The notes under the pieces were generated by a model. That model had not been told where the DNA came from and did no database searches. It was given only the letters and a program-made list of their open reading frames with translations. A stretch of DNA of 64,000 bases from Alphaproteobacteria bacterium (GTDB lineage Bacteria > Pseudomonadota > Alphaproteobacteria > Caulobacterales > Hyphomonadaceae): NCBI GenBank assembly GCA_018830285.1, contig JAHJSB010000055.1:62001-126000 (forward strand), given 5' to 3'. Of this stretch, positions 45,337 to 54,035 are shown piece by piece. A program made the translations under genes and the position numbers. The stretch's first letter is position 1. The number at the start of each line of letters is the position of its first letter.

Positions 45337-45370
45337 AACGCCCCTTGGCTCAGCCAGGGGGCGTTTCCTT
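45337..45370 (+). terminator. Rho-independent terminator after the acidic protein gene
   Basis: AACGCCCC with GGGGCGTT forms a GC-rich stem, followed by TTCCTTTT. It is preceded by an A run, so it may also work in reverse. Confidence 0.75.
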
Positions 45371-45380
45371 TTCGGGCAAG

Positions 45381-45414
45381 AAAAAACCCCGGCGGACCTG
45401 GATCCGCCGGGGTT
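45381..45414 (-). terminator. Rho-independent terminator of the ammonium transporter gene
   Basis: On the minus strand the stem AACCCCGGCGGA/TCCGCCGGGGTT is followed by TTTT. It is located just downstream of the stop at 45437. Confidence 0.8.
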
Positions 45415-45436
45415 CGTATTCTCCTGGACGATCCCC

Positions 45437-46795
45437 TCAGCCCCTGGAGAATTCCGGATAAGCCTCGAGCCCGATCTCTGCCTTGTCGAGACCCATCTCT
45501 TCGGCCTCGAGGCTGCAGCGGACGCCGATTGTGAACTTGAGCAGCAACCACACAACCGCCGAGGCAGCCACAACAAACACACCGGTAAGCGCCACGCCGA
45601 CAAACTGGCCGAGATAGCTTGCACCGTCATTAGTGGCCGCAACGATCATCGTACCCCAGATACCGCACACGAGGTGAGCCGGGATGGCGCCGACAACGTC
45701 ATCGATCTTGAACTTGTCGAGCAGCGGAACAGCCAGCACCACGAGGATACCACCAACGCCGCCGATCAGCACCGACTGGCCCATGGTTGGCATCAGCGGT
45801 TCAGCCGTGATCGACACGAGGCCGCCGATCGCACCGTTGAAGACCATGGTTGCATCGACCTTGCCCTTGTAGAGGACGGCCGTTGTGATCATGGCTGCAA
45901 TCACCCCGCCGACGGCTGCCATGTTCGTATTGGCAAAGATCTGGGCCACCGAGTTGATGTCCGCAACCGTGCCGGCAGCGAGTTGCGAGGCGCCGTTGAA
46001 GCCGAACCAGCCAAACCACAGGATGAACGTACCGAGCGCAGCGAGCGGGATGTTCGAACCCGGCATCGGGTTGATCTGCTTGCCGAAATACTTGCCCGTA
46101 CGTGGACCGATCACGATGGCACCGACGAGGGCCGCCCAGCCGCCGACCGAGTGAACCAGCGTCGAACCGGCGAAGTCGGAGAACGACCACACGCTGTCAA
46201 GGTAACCGCCGCCCCATTCCCAGGACACGACGATCGGATAGATCACGGCCGTAAGGACTGCAGTGAAGATCAGGAAGGGCCAGAGCTTGACGCGCTCGGC
46301 CACGGTGCCCGAAACGATCGAGGCAGCCGTTGCCACGAACACCATCTGGAAGAACCAGTCGGATGCCGGAGCATAACCCGCATCGCTCTGGACGCTGAGG
46401 TCCCCGCCCGACCAGGGTCCCGGCGTAATGCCGAGAAGGCCGTTCAGGACCGTTTCGGCCGGATAGGCCATATTGTAACCGACGACCCAGAACATCAGGC
46501 CGGCAATGGAATAGAGCGCCACGTTTTTCGTCGACTGCATGGCCGCATTCTTGGACCGGACAAGGCCGGCTTCCAGCATGCAGAACCCGGCCGCCATGAG
46601 CATCACGATGATGCCGCCGATCAGGAACAGGTAGCTATTGTCGACATACGCGCTGGCGCTGCCGTTCACGCTCTCTTCGAGGGCCGCGAGCCGTGTCGCG
46701 ATGTCGTCTTCCTGGGCATAGGCCAGGACCCCCGCCGTAAGCGCGGCGGGCAACAATGCCGCCCCGCGCAACCATCTTGCTATCGTCTGGCCCAT
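45437..46795 (-). CDS. amtB: Ammonium transporter (Amt family)
   Basis: Membrane channel of 452 residues for ammonium. After a signal-like N-terminus and a short periplasmic segment come eleven helices with the family blocks FCMLEAGLVRSKNA, FQMVFVATAASIVSGTVAER, HSVGGWAALVGA and GWFGFNGAS. The C-terminal tail (DKAEIGLEAYPEF) is the segment that contacts PII proteins. GGAGGGG precedes the ATG at 46795. No glnK gene is adjacent on either side, which is unusual since glnK and amtB are often paired. Confidence 0.95.
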   Translation of the reverse strand: MGQTIARWLRGAALLPAALTAGVLAYAQEDDIATRLAALEESVNGSASAYVDNSYLFLIGGIIVMLMAAGFCMLEAGLVRSKNAAMQSTKNVALYSIAGLMFWVVGYNMAYPAETVLNGLLGITPGPWSGGDLSVQSDAGYAPASDWFFQMVFVATAASIVSGTVAERVKLWPFLIFTAVLTAVIYPIVVSWEWGGGYLDSVWSFSDFAGSTLVHSVGGWAALVGAIVIGPRTGKYFGKQINPMPGSNIPLAALGTFILWFGWFGFNGASQLAAGTVADINSVAQIFANTNMAAVGGVIAAMITTAVLYKGKVDATMVFNGAIGGLVSITAEPLMPTMGQSVLIGGVGGILVVLAVPLLDKFKIDDVVGAIPAHLVCGIWGTMIVAATNDGASYLGQFVGVALTGVFVVAASAVVWLLLKFTIGVRCSLEAEEMGLDKAEIGLEAYPEFSRG

Positions 46796-46935
46796 CTCTG
46801 ACCCCTCCTTCGTGAATGATCTGGAGCTCGGGACCCCCCGCGCTCTCCCACAGCTGATATGATTGGGACGCCCGTGGAATGTCGCTCGCCGCAGGGAGGA
46901 CGGGGCAGATTCAAAGCCCGCGTGGTCAAACACTG

Positions 46936-46951
46936 TGCAGGGTTGCGGCCA
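46936..46951 (-). promoter_or_regulatory. Possible sigma-54 promoter of the ammonium transporter
   Basis: On the minus strand TGGCCGCAACCCTGCA has GG and GC at the -24/-12 spacing of the sigma-54 consensus and matches it at 8 of the 12 usual positions. It lies about 140 bp upstream of the ATG. Nitrogen-controlled sigma-54 promoters are typical of amt genes, but the match is partial. Confidence 0.35.
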
Positions 46952-47009
46952 ATCGCCCAATTCTGCGTCATCGCTGGACGGCTTGGTTAGCGCCCCCTAC
47001 CTAGAAAGC

Positions 47010-48248
47010 ATGACTGCAACGCTCACAGCCCCCGCTCTCAAGGTCGAGTTGGCCGTTATCGGTGCCGGACCGGTCGGCACATCGCTGGCCATCCTTGCGG
47101 CGCGGGCCGGATTCGCAACCCTGCTGGTCGATGCCCGCGACCCGGCGCGCGAACCGCCGCGCGACACGCGCAATTTCGCCATCGTGCGCGGCAGCTGGCG
47201 CCTGCTCGGCGCCGCCGGCGTACATCCGGCGCTCGCAGGCCAGACGCAACCACTGATGGGGCTTGAGGCCACCGATGGCGGGCGCCACTGGTTCGGCGCG
47301 CCCTCTGTCCTGTTTGGTACAGACGACCTTCCCGCAGACGCGCAAGGCGACCCGCTCGGCCAGATGGTCCCCGCCGCTGCGCTTCAGGCCGCGCTTGACG
47401 ATGTTGCCGCCGCAACGCCCGGCCTCACCTGGTGGCAGAACACGAAATTCATCGGCCTGGAAACCCATCCGGCGCATGCCTGTCTCACCATGGATGACGG
47501 ACGCAGTGTCGAGGCCGGCCTCGTGGCCGCCTGCGACGGCGCCAGGTCCGGCGTCCGGGCCGCGCTCGGCATCACCACGGAGGGACGCGCCTACGGCAAA
47601 TCGGTGTTTGCCGCCGATGTTAAACTTTCCCGGCCCCATGAAGGCCTCGCCCGCCAATTGTTCACGCCCGAAGGGCCATTCGCGACCCTGCCGCTGCCCG
47701 GAAATCGTGCAAACCTGGCCTGGTATCTCAAGACCGGCGCCGCCGAAGCCATGGCCGCCATGCCGCCCGCGGCGATCGAAGCCGAGCTCAATGCGCGCTT
47801 TGCCGACTTCGCCGGGCCGATGACACTCGACGGCAAGCCGCTTGCCTATCCCCTGCATCTCCAGATCGCCACATCCATGGTCGGCCCGCGCGCGGCTCTG
47901 CTTGGCGATGCCGCCCGGCGGATCAATCCGCTGGCGGGGCAAGGCCTCAATCTCGGCTTCAAGGATGTCGGTGCACTGGTCGACGTGATGACCGAGGCCC
48001 GCACCATCGGCCTCGACCCGGCTGCCGACACAAGCCTCCAGCGCTACCAGGAATGGCGCCGCTTCGATGCCGCCACCACCGCCATGTTCATGGACGGCAT
48101 CGACCGGGTGTTCTCGAATCACAATGCCCTGCTCAAGCCGCTGCGCGGCCTCGCGCTGATCGCTGCCGGAAGGATCGGTCCGGTCCGCCGCGCCATGGCC
48201 CGCCAGGCCAGCGCCGACCAGGCCAATCTGCCCAGCCTGATGCGCTAG
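47010..48248 (+). CDS. UbiH/UbiF-type FAD-dependent hydroxylase
   Basis: Flavoprotein monooxygenase of 412 residues, most likely hydroxylating the ubiquinone ring. The FAD-binding motif is AVIGAGPVGTSLAILAARAG, and the second FAD motif LLGDAARRINPLAGQGLNLGFKDV is complete with the ubiquinone hydroxylase signature. The position on the ring (C1, C5 or C6) cannot be told. ATG at 47010 is chosen because the FAD motif begins a few residues later. Confidence 0.85.
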   Translation: MTATLTAPALKVELAVIGAGPVGTSLAILAARAGFATLLVDARDPAREPPRDTRNFAIVRGSWRLLGAAGVHPALAGQTQPLMGLEATDGGRHWFGAPSVLFGTDDLPADAQGDPLGQMVPAAALQAALDDVAAATPGLTWWQNTKFIGLETHPAHACLTMDDGRSVEAGLVAACDGARSGVRAALGITTEGRAYGKSVFAADVKLSRPHEGLARQLFTPEGPFATLPLPGNRANLAWYLKTGAAEAMAAMPPAAIEAELNARFADFAGPMTLDGKPLAYPLHLQIATSMVGPRAALLGDAARRINPLAGQGLNLGFKDVGALVDVMTEARTIGLDPAADTSLQRYQEWRRFDAATTAMFMDGIDRVFSNHNALLKPLRGLALIAAGRIGPVRRAMARQASADQANLPSLMR

Positions 48249-48550
48249 GCGGCGGTCGTCAGGCGTTTCAGCAGGTCCCAGGTGTAAAGCCCGCTCGAAT
48301 GCCCGTCGGAGAAAATGATCCGCACGGCATAGCGCCCCACCGGCTCCGCCCGCTCCACACGAATATCCGCCGGCACGGGCGGCTGGACCGGCTTCGGCCC
48401 CGAGCCATGCCCCTGCACTTCGGCTGACGGACTGTTTTCGCGCAGGCGGACAAAGTCCACCGCGCCGGACGATCCGTCATCGAACTCCGCTTTCAGCTCG
48501 CGCGCCGTTCGCCGGAATGTCAGCCGCACCGGCCAGGCAGGCGCGCTCAT
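48245..48550 (-). CDS. DUF971 protein (gamma-butyrobetaine hydroxylase N-terminal-like)
   Basis: A small protein of 101 residues with the DUF971 fold: [35 protein letters not shown], and the C-terminal [20 protein letters not shown]. Members are linked to iron-sulfur or metal handling, but the role is unproven. It overlaps the upstream Trm112-like gene by ATGA and ends at the convergent UbiH-type gene. Confidence 0.88.
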   Translation of the reverse strand: MSAPAWPVRLTFRRTARELKAEFDDGSSGAVDFVRLRENSPSAEVQGHGSGPKPVQPPVPADIRVERAEPVGRYAVRIIFSDGHSSGLYTWDLLKRLTTAA

Positions 48551-48780
48551 GCGTCATCCCCGTCAGCCACGGCAACGTCCAGGTCACGCGCCTCATCAGC
48601 CAGCATGATCGGAATGCCGCCCCGGATCGGATAGGCCAGCCGCGCCTTCTTCGAAATCAGTTCGCCCGCTGCACGGTCATAGGTTAGCGGCTGGCGGGAG
48701 ACTGGACAGATCAGGATTTCCAGCAGGCGCGGGTCGACGCCTGATCCGCGTTCCGGTCTGGCAGGTGTGTCATCATGCAT
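48547..48780 (-). CDS. Trm112/YcaR family protein
   Basis: A protein of 77 residues with the Trm112 segment [21 protein letters not shown] and [16 protein letters not shown]. Trm112-like proteins support methyltransferases in eukaryotes; their role in bacteria is unclear. ATG at 48780 has AGGA nine bases upstream and is preferred to a TTG three codons earlier. It sits 11 bp after the LON-domain gene. Confidence 0.88.
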   Translation of the reverse strand: MHDDTPARPERGSGVDPRLLEILICPVSRQPLTYDRAAGELISKKARLAYPIRGGIPIMLADEARDLDVAVADGDDA

Positions 48781-48791
48781 TCCGGTCAATC

Positions 48792-49442
48792 CTACTGCAT
48801 CGTCCCGGCATCATTGCCGGGCACATCCATTCTCAACAGGGTGATGAGCGTTTCGGCGCGCGCTTTCAAGGTCGGCGCCTCGATCAGCGCCTGCTTTTCT
48901 ATCACCGAGAACGGACAGCCCGAGCAAAGCGCATTGACCAGCGTCTCGAGCGGCGCGTCTTCCACAGCCGACCAGTCCGCCTGCATCTTGTTGATCTCGA
49001 CATAGGTTTTCAGAGCGCCGATCAGCTTGTCCCGGCTCGGCAGAGCCGTTTCGTTCGCCGCCGCAAGGTCGGATGCATACGGGTTCCAGTCCGGCCGGAC
49101 CTGGCGATACGGCGTCGTCACGGCCAATTCTTCGCCGACGGCAAAGCGCGCGATCCCGGTCAGCGTGATCAGGTACCGGCCGTCTTCGGTTTCCGCATAG
49201 CTGGTGATCCGTCCCGCACACCCGACCTCGGCCAGAAGCGGGCGCGCCTTCGAGCCGCCTATCGCCTGCACCATGCCGATCAGGCGCGAGCCCGCCATCG
49301 CGTCATCGATCATGTTCAGGTAACGCGGCTCGAAAATGTTTAGCGGCAATTCCCAGCGCGGGAACAACAGCGCCCCCGGCAGCGGGAAGACCGCCAGCGT
49401 GTCCGGCAGGTCGCCTGTCTTCCTGTAATGTCCCACGCTCAT
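48792..49442 (-). CDS. LON substrate-binding domain protein
   Basis: A free-standing LON N-terminal domain of 216 residues without ATPase or protease parts. Conserved parts are [30 protein letters not shown] and [27 protein letters not shown]. In alphaproteobacteria the gene regularly follows a CnoX-type thioredoxin gene, as here (51 bp). The role is probably in protein quality control. A longer start at 49463 is possible, but AGGA nine bases upstream favours 49442. Confidence 0.88.
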   Translation of the reverse strand: MSVGHYRKTGDLPDTLAVFPLPGALLFPRWELPLNIFEPRYLNMIDDAMAGSRLIGMVQAIGGSKARPLLAEVGCAGRITSYAETEDGRYLITLTGIARFAVGEELAVTTPYRQVRPDWNPYASDLAAANETALPSRDKLIGALKTYVEINKMQADWSAVEDAPLETLVNALCSGCPFSVIEKQALIEAPTLKARAETLITLLRMDVPGNDAGTMQ

Positions 49443-49493
49443 CGGTCCGAGTCCTGTCTCCATCAGGGATACGAAGGTGGGCCGAATGCCGGT

Positions 49494-50381
49494 CTAGGCA
49501 AACATCAGCGATCCCAGCCGGCGCCGGCCCTCAACCGTTGCCGGATCGGTCGGCCCGGCAGCTTCAAAGACTTGTAGCAGTTTTTCCTTGGCCTTGCCGC
49601 CCTCCCAGTCGAGTTTCGCGCCCAGGATGATCAGCAGGTGGTCGATAGCGTCCCTGTAGCGCTGGGCGCCGATATACTTTTCGGCAAGCTCGAACCGCTT
49701 GGCATGGTCATCCGGCGCGGCGGTTACCGCGCTCAGCAATTCGTCAAACTCGCCGGGCGCGTCATCGTCGGCCATCAGTTCGATCGCCGTGCGCACGCCC
49801 TTGACGGCGGTGTCGTGCTTTCCGGATTCCGGAACCATGTCAAGCGTCGCGCGCGCGCGCTCCTTGTCGCCATTGGCAAGATAGCAGCGGGCAAGGCCGG
49901 CAATCGCGGTTACATTCTCCGGGTCTTCCTGGATCACGCTGGCATAGATCTGCGCGGCGGTGCCGAGATCCCCTGACTGGCTCGCCGTTTCGGCCTGCAC
50001 CAGCGCTTCGGCAATCACCTGCGCGCTGTCAGTGCCGCTCAGCAGCTTGTCGATGAAGCCCTTGACCTGGCCTTCGGGCAGTGCGCCCTGGAACGCATCC
50101 ACCGGACGGCCCTTGTCGAAGGCGAATACAGCCGGAATGGATCTCACGCCCAACTGGCCCGCATAGGCCGGGTTCTCGTCAATATTGATCTTGACCAGCT
50201 TGACCGCACCCTTCTTGCTGTCGACGACGCGCTCGATCACCGGCCCGAGCTGCTTGCACGGCCCGCACCAGGGCGCCCAGAAATCGACAATCACGGGCTG
50301 CGTGTTGGAGGCCTCGACAACATCCGCCATGAAATCCTGGTCAGTGCTATCCTTGGTATTGAGCGAAGCGGTATCCGGCAT
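49494..50381 (-). CDS. cnoX: Thioredoxin-TPR chaperedoxin (CnoX/YbbN)
   Basis: A protein of 295 residues with an N-terminal thioredoxin domain, active site WCGPC (residues 38-42), and a C-terminal TPR-like region (from about 120). CnoX protects proteins from over-oxidation and hands them to GroEL. Both cysteines are present, so redox activity is likely retained, unlike the E. coli form (SxxC). It is the first gene of a leftward string with the LON-domain, Trm112 and DUF971 genes. Confidence 0.9.
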   Translation of the reverse strand: MPDTASLNTKDSTDQDFMADVVEASNTQPVIVDFWAPWCGPCKQLGPVIERVVDSKKGAVKLVKINIDENPAYAGQLGVRSIPAVFAFDKGRPVDAFQGALPEGQVKGFIDKLLSGTDSAQVIAEALVQAETASQSGDLGTAAQIYASVIQEDPENVTAIAGLARCYLANGDKERARATLDMVPESGKHDTAVKGVRTAIELMADDDAPGEFDELLSAVTAAPDDHAKRFELAEKYIGAQRYRDAIDHLLIILGAKLDWEGGKAKEKLLQVFEAAGPTDPATVEGRRRLGSLMFA

Positions 50382-50625
50382 CGATGGGGTTCCTTTATAT
50401 ACGGGGCAAAGATGGGCGCGCAGGCCTCAATACGCAAGCGGGCGCGGTGCCTCAGGCCGGAACATCCCACCCGCTTGCCTGTTCATCCTGCCGTCGGTTA
50501 GCGCCCCCGGTCGCGCCAAACTGAACGCAGGCCAACGAATAGAGGCCGAAATACCTTGATCTGGCCCTGTTTAGGTGAGGTTCAGGCCATTAGATTGAAG
50601 CTCATGGTCAAAGGAGGCCCGCGCT

Positions 50626-51288
50626 ATGATGAACTTGCTGACGACCCTCGGGGCAATCACCGCCCTCGCCACCGCGCCGCTGGCCGTGTCCCTCCAGGAC
50701 GCCGCCCCTGCCGTGCCCGCCGTCACCGCGCCAGCCACGACGACAGCGCTCACCGAAGCCGAGCGCAGCGCCATCCTCAAGGATGTCTCCAAAGCGATGT
50801 CCGACGTGAAAACCGCAAGCGGCAAGTTCGAACAGCTTGCGCCCGATTATTCGATCTCGACCGGCAATTTCGCCCTGTCGCGACCCGGCAAGGTCCGCTT
50901 CGACTATGACGACCCGACACCGCTGCTGATCGTCAGCAATGGCGCAACCGTCGCGATGCAGGACAGCGAGCTCGAAACAACCGACCGCGTGCCGCTCAGC
51001 TCGACACCCCTCTCGCTCCTGCTGGACGATAGTCTCGATTTTGAAAACGAGGCCCGGGTGCTTGACGTTGTCCGCTCCAATGGACGCATCGGCGTCACCC
51101 TCCAGGACCGCTCCGGCGAGATGGACGGCACGCTATCGCTGATCCTGTCGGACACGACACGGGAACTTCTCGGCTGGCGCACGGAAGACAGTGGCGGCAA
51201 CATCACTTCGGTTCAGCTGATCGGCGTCGCGTACGGCAAGAAGCTCAATCCGCGCCTCTTCATCCTGAAGGACTTCGACGACGAATAA
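50626..51288 (+). CDS. lolA: Outer-membrane lipoprotein carrier protein LolA
   Basis: Periplasmic chaperone of 220 residues carrying lipoproteins from LolCDE to the outer membrane. After a signal peptide, the typical LolA segments are present: VKTASGKFEQ, ISTGNFALSRPGKVRFDYDDPTPLLIVSNG and VPLSSTPLSLLLDD. AAAGGAGG precedes the ATG at 50626 (a second ATG follows directly). In related bacteria lolA lies beside ftsK and xth; here only xth is close. Confidence 0.92.
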   Translation: MMNLLTTLGAITALATAPLAVSLQDAAPAVPAVTAPATTTALTEAERSAILKDVSKAMSDVKTASGKFEQLAPDYSISTGNFALSRPGKVRFDYDDPTPLLIVSNGATVAMQDSELETTDRVPLSSTPLSLLLDDSLDFENEARVLDVVRSNGRIGVTLQDRSGEMDGTLSLILSDTTRELLGWRTEDSGGNITSVQLIGVAYGKKLNPRLFILKDFDDE

Positions 51289-51588
51289 GGCCTCTGCGGC
51301 GCGCTGCGGTGTAACCACACCACAACGCGCGCCGCGAGACTTTCGAAAATCCGAAAAGGCAAGCATTTAACATAAAATTTACTTGATTATTTTGCATCGC
51401 GTGACATCTTTGCAACTGTCGATGAAGCGGAATACCCCGCGCAGCACTTGACCCCCCGCTGTGAACAACCGCTCCATCGCCGCCGGAAATCCCTTGCCGG
51501 CGAGACGTAAAATCTCGCGTCAGGCGCGCCCGAACTCCCCCGCGTTCGGGCGCGTTGACGTTTCAGGGATCAATGCTAGGCAGATGCC
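51289..51588. other. 300-bp intergenic region with two hairpins upstream of xth
   Basis: No open frame with coding character is seen. The first part (51360-51385) is AT-rich with TTAACATAAAATTTA, a near match to a CtrA-type site. 51501-51517 forms a small hairpin (CGAGA/TCTCG). 51518-51560 forms a large one: CGCGCCCGAAC and GTTCGGGCGCG make an 11-bp perfect stem with an 8-base loop, extended by CGTCA/TGACG beyond a small bulge. It ends 28 bp before the xth start. Confidence 0.6.
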
Positions 51589-52392
51589 ATGGCCAAACCT
51601 CTCAAGATCGTCAGCTGGAATATCAACTCGGTCCGCCTGCGCGCGCCGAATGTCGCGGAATTCGTCGCTACCGAGGCGCCGGACGTCATCTGCCTGCAGG
51701 AAACCAAGTGCCAGGACGGCGAATTCCCGGAAAAGCAGTTCCGCGAAATGGGCCTGCCCCACCTTGTCCTGAACGGCCAGAAGGGCGGCCATCACGGTGT
51801 CGCCATTGCCTCGCGCCTGCCGCTGGAGCGCGTCGACGTACCGGACCTCTGCCGCCATGGCCATGCCCGCGCCATTGCCGCACGCGTGGGCGGGCTCGAA
51901 ATCCACAACATCTACCTGCCCGCCGGCGGTGACGTGCCGGACCCTGTCGCCAATGACAAGTTCGCCCACAAGCTCGACTTCCTCGAAAAGCTCGGCCCCG
52001 GCTACAAGACGCTCAAGAAGGCGCCCCGCATCCTTGTCGGCGACCTCAACGTCGCCCCGCACGAAAACGATGTCTGGTCGCACAAGCAGCTCCTCAAGAT
52101 CGTCTCGCACACGCCGGAAGAAACCGACCTGCTCGAGCATTCCCGCCAGACCGCCGGCTTTGCCGACATTGCCCGCATGGCCGTGCCGGACGAGCAGAAG
52201 CTGTATTCCTGGTGGAGCTATCGCGCCAAGGACTGGGCCGCCGCCAACAAGGGCCGCCGCCTCGACCATATCTGGGCCAATCCCGAAGCCCTCCCCGACA
52301 CGAAAGTCGACTCCTACCGCGTCCACCTCGCCTGGCGCGGCGGCTGGAAACCATCCGACCACGCACCTATCAGCGTGAAGGTGAGCGTGTAG
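51589..52392 (+). CDS. xth: Exodeoxyribonuclease III
   Basis: AP endonuclease/3'-5' exonuclease of base excision repair, 267 residues. All blocks are visible: SWNINSVR, the metal-binding glutamate in CLQETKCQDGEFP, LVGDLNVAPHENDVW, RRLDHIWANP and the terminal SDHAPISV. The upstream leader contains a strong hairpin. Confidence 0.95.
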   Translation: MAKPLKIVSWNINSVRLRAPNVAEFVATEAPDVICLQETKCQDGEFPEKQFREMGLPHLVLNGQKGGHHGVAIASRLPLERVDVPDLCRHGHARAIAARVGGLEIHNIYLPAGGDVPDPVANDKFAHKLDFLEKLGPGYKTLKKAPRILVGDLNVAPHENDVWSHKQLLKIVSHTPEETDLLEHSRQTAGFADIARMAVPDEQKLYSWWSYRAKDWAAANKGRRLDHIWANPEALPDTKVDSYRVHLAWRGGWKPSDHAPISVKVSV

Positions 52393-52466
52393 CGACCGGG
52401 AAGCTCAGAACGGGTTGATTCGACTTTGCAAAGAAGGTCCGGCCGATCGCCCTACTATGCTTACTG

Positions 52467-52652
52467 GTGATGATGATCGGCTTCGTAGTGTTCAACAGGT
52501 ACCTGATGATATTCGGTATCGTTACATCCGGGGCTTTGGGAACCCGGCTGTTTTGCGAGAAGTGCAAGAGGCCGTATTTACAGAAGCCGCTCAGGTTTCT
52601 GATAACAGGACATGGCTCCGGCAATTGTGTGAGGTGCGGGCACAATAACTGA
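52467..52652 (+). CDS. Small membrane protein with zinc-ribbon-like cysteines
   Basis: A protein of 61 residues or slightly more. A hydrophobic N-terminal part (about 1-28) is followed by two CxxC pairs, CEKCKRPY and CVRCGHNN, 25 residues apart, as in small zinc ribbons. The frame is open to 52419 but offers no better start than GTG 52467 or ATG 52470, and no good ribosome-binding site is seen. The composition is AT-richer than its surroundings. Other open frames overlap, so it remains tentative. Confidence 0.4.
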   Translation: MMMIGFVVFNRYLMIFGIVTSGALGTRLFCEKCKRPYLQKPLRFLITGHGSGNCVRCGHNN

Positions 52653-52677
52653 ACTAGGCAGAGGGCTCGAGATCATC

Positions 52678-53136
52678 GTGCGGCGCCTGCTCACCCTGAT
52701 GGCGCTGGCGCTCTCGCTGCCGGCGGTCCGGCCACGGACCGGCTTCTCCCCTGCCACCCCCATGCCGCTCCCCGAGGGCACCGAACTCGCCACCTTCCCG
52801 GCACCGCGCCGCTTTGCCCTGTCGGGCCGGGTGCAGCCGGAAGTGGCCCCCGAAGCCTCCGGGCTGTTTCCGGGCAGCATCCGGGCCTCCGGCCCGGTGC
52901 CCGCCGCGCCCTTCCTCGCCCGCGTCAGCGCCCTCTACAAGGTGCTCGAAGCGCCCGACCTCTACGCCAGGCGCCTCGCCCGGTCGCTTGATCACCAGCG
53001 TAAACGCGGCGACCCGAAACCGCATGCCCTGCCCATGGCCTCGGCCTATCGCCTGCGCCCGGAACTTGGCCTGATCGCCACGGCCCTGCCGGGCCTGCTG
53101 GGTGCGGCGCTGGAAGTGTGGGATAATTCAAGCTGA
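52678..53136 (+). CDS. Hypothetical protein with signal-like N-terminus
   Basis: A GTG-started frame of 152 residues (MRRLLTLMALALSLPAV...). The N-terminus looks like a signal sequence, and the mature part is rich in proline, arginine and alanine, with LYKVLEAPDLYARRLARSLDHQRKRG as the only segment resembling a folded helix. GAGGG lies upstream at a rather long distance. A competing frame on the other strand is less plausible. No family recognised. Confidence 0.45.
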   Translation: MRRLLTLMALALSLPAVRPRTGFSPATPMPLPEGTELATFPAPRRFALSGRVQPEVAPEASGLFPGSIRASGPVPAAPFLARVSALYKVLEAPDLYARRLARSLDHQRKRGDPKPHALPMASAYRLRPELGLIATALPGLLGAALEVWDNSS

Positions 53137-53204
53137 GTTCCACAGGCTTGTCAGACCAGTTGCCGGGCATTCTGCGGAGCGCGCGGACGCGCAGACCAGC
53201 GCCC

Positions 53205-53248
53205 CCTCATCCCCGGCCCTTCTCCCCAAGGGAAGAAAGGGGCGCCCT
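53205..53248 (-). repeat. Diverged copy of the C-rich hairpin repeat
   Basis: CCCTCATCCCCGGCCCTTCTCCCC followed by AAGGGAAGAAAGGGG is the reverse orientation of the type at 30554-30595 (CCCTCTCC stem plus TTGGGGGTGAGGGG). It lies between the gene ending at 53136 and the end of cenR and may act as a weak terminator. Confidence 0.5.
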
Positions 53249-53933
53249 AAGGCTGCAGCCGGTAGCCGCCGGCATCGGTCAGCAGGAGGCGCGCATGGGC
53301 CGGGTCCGGCTCAACTTTCTGCCGCAGGCGGTAGATATGGGTTTCCAGCGTGTGCGTCGTGACGGCGGCATTATAGCCCCAGACTTCCGACAGCAATTCC
53401 TCGCGCGCCACCGGCTTGCCGCCGGCGCGGTAGAGGTATTTCAGGATATTGGTTTCCTTCTCCGTCAGGCGCACCTTGCGGCCTTCGGCCGTCACCAGCA
53501 GCTTCATCGACGGGCGGAAGTCATACGGGCCGACCTGGAAGGTCGCGTCTTCGGACTGTTCGAAACTGCGCAAATGCGCCCGCACCCGCGCCAGCAGCAC
53601 GGAGAACTTGAACGGCTTGGTGACGTAATCGTTCGCGCCGGAATCCAGCCCCAGGATCGTGTCGGCATCACCGTCCTGCCCGGTCAGCATGATGATCGGC
53701 GCGCGCACGCCCTTCTGGCGCATCAGCTTGCAGGCCTCGCGGCCATCAAGGTCCGGCATCTCAACGTCCAGCAGGATCAGGTCGATCCGCTCGGCCACCG
53801 CTGTCGCAACGCCATCGCGGGCATTGGCTGCCTGCAATATCTCGAAGCCATCATGCAGCTCGAACTGCTCGGCCAGCGCCTCGCGCAGGTCATTATCGTC
53901 ATCCACCAGCAGGATTGTCTTCTTTGCAGACAT
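53247..53933 (-). CDS. cenR: OmpR-family response regulator CenR
   Basis: Two-component regulator of 228 residues: receiver domain with the acidic pair at 11-12, the phosphoacceptor Asp56 in LLLDVEMPD, Thr84 and Lys106 (VTKPF), then a winged-helix domain (VRLTEKETNILKYL, THTLETHIYRLRQKVE). The sequence closely matches CenR, the cell-envelope regulator essential in Caulobacter, usually paired with the kinase CenK. No kinase gene is adjacent. ATG at 53933 has GGAG upstream; a longer frame to 53993 is unlikely. Confidence 0.88.
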   Translation of the reverse strand: MSAKKTILLVDDDNDLREALAEQFELHDGFEILQAANARDGVATAVAERIDLILLDVEMPDLDGREACKLMRQKGVRAPIIMLTGQDGDADTILGLDSGANDYVTKPFKFSVLLARVRAHLRSFEQSEDATFQVGPYDFRPSMKLLVTAEGRKVRLTEKETNILKYLYRAGGKPVAREELLSEVWGYNAAVTTHTLETHIYRLRQKVEPDPAHARLLLTDAGGYRLQP

Positions 53934-54035
53934 TTTCCGCTCCAATCGGTCCAATTTCGCCTTGCACATATCCAAGACCGCAACAGATGTCATAAGAATG
54001 TGGCTGACAAGCGATCACAACACAGGGAGATGCGC

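Noticed and set aside
53148-54029. N-terminal extension of the L,D-transpeptidase frame by about 290 codons
   Set aside because: The extension runs antisense through cenR and has no similarity to a protein domain. A good ribosome-binding site lies directly before 54036.
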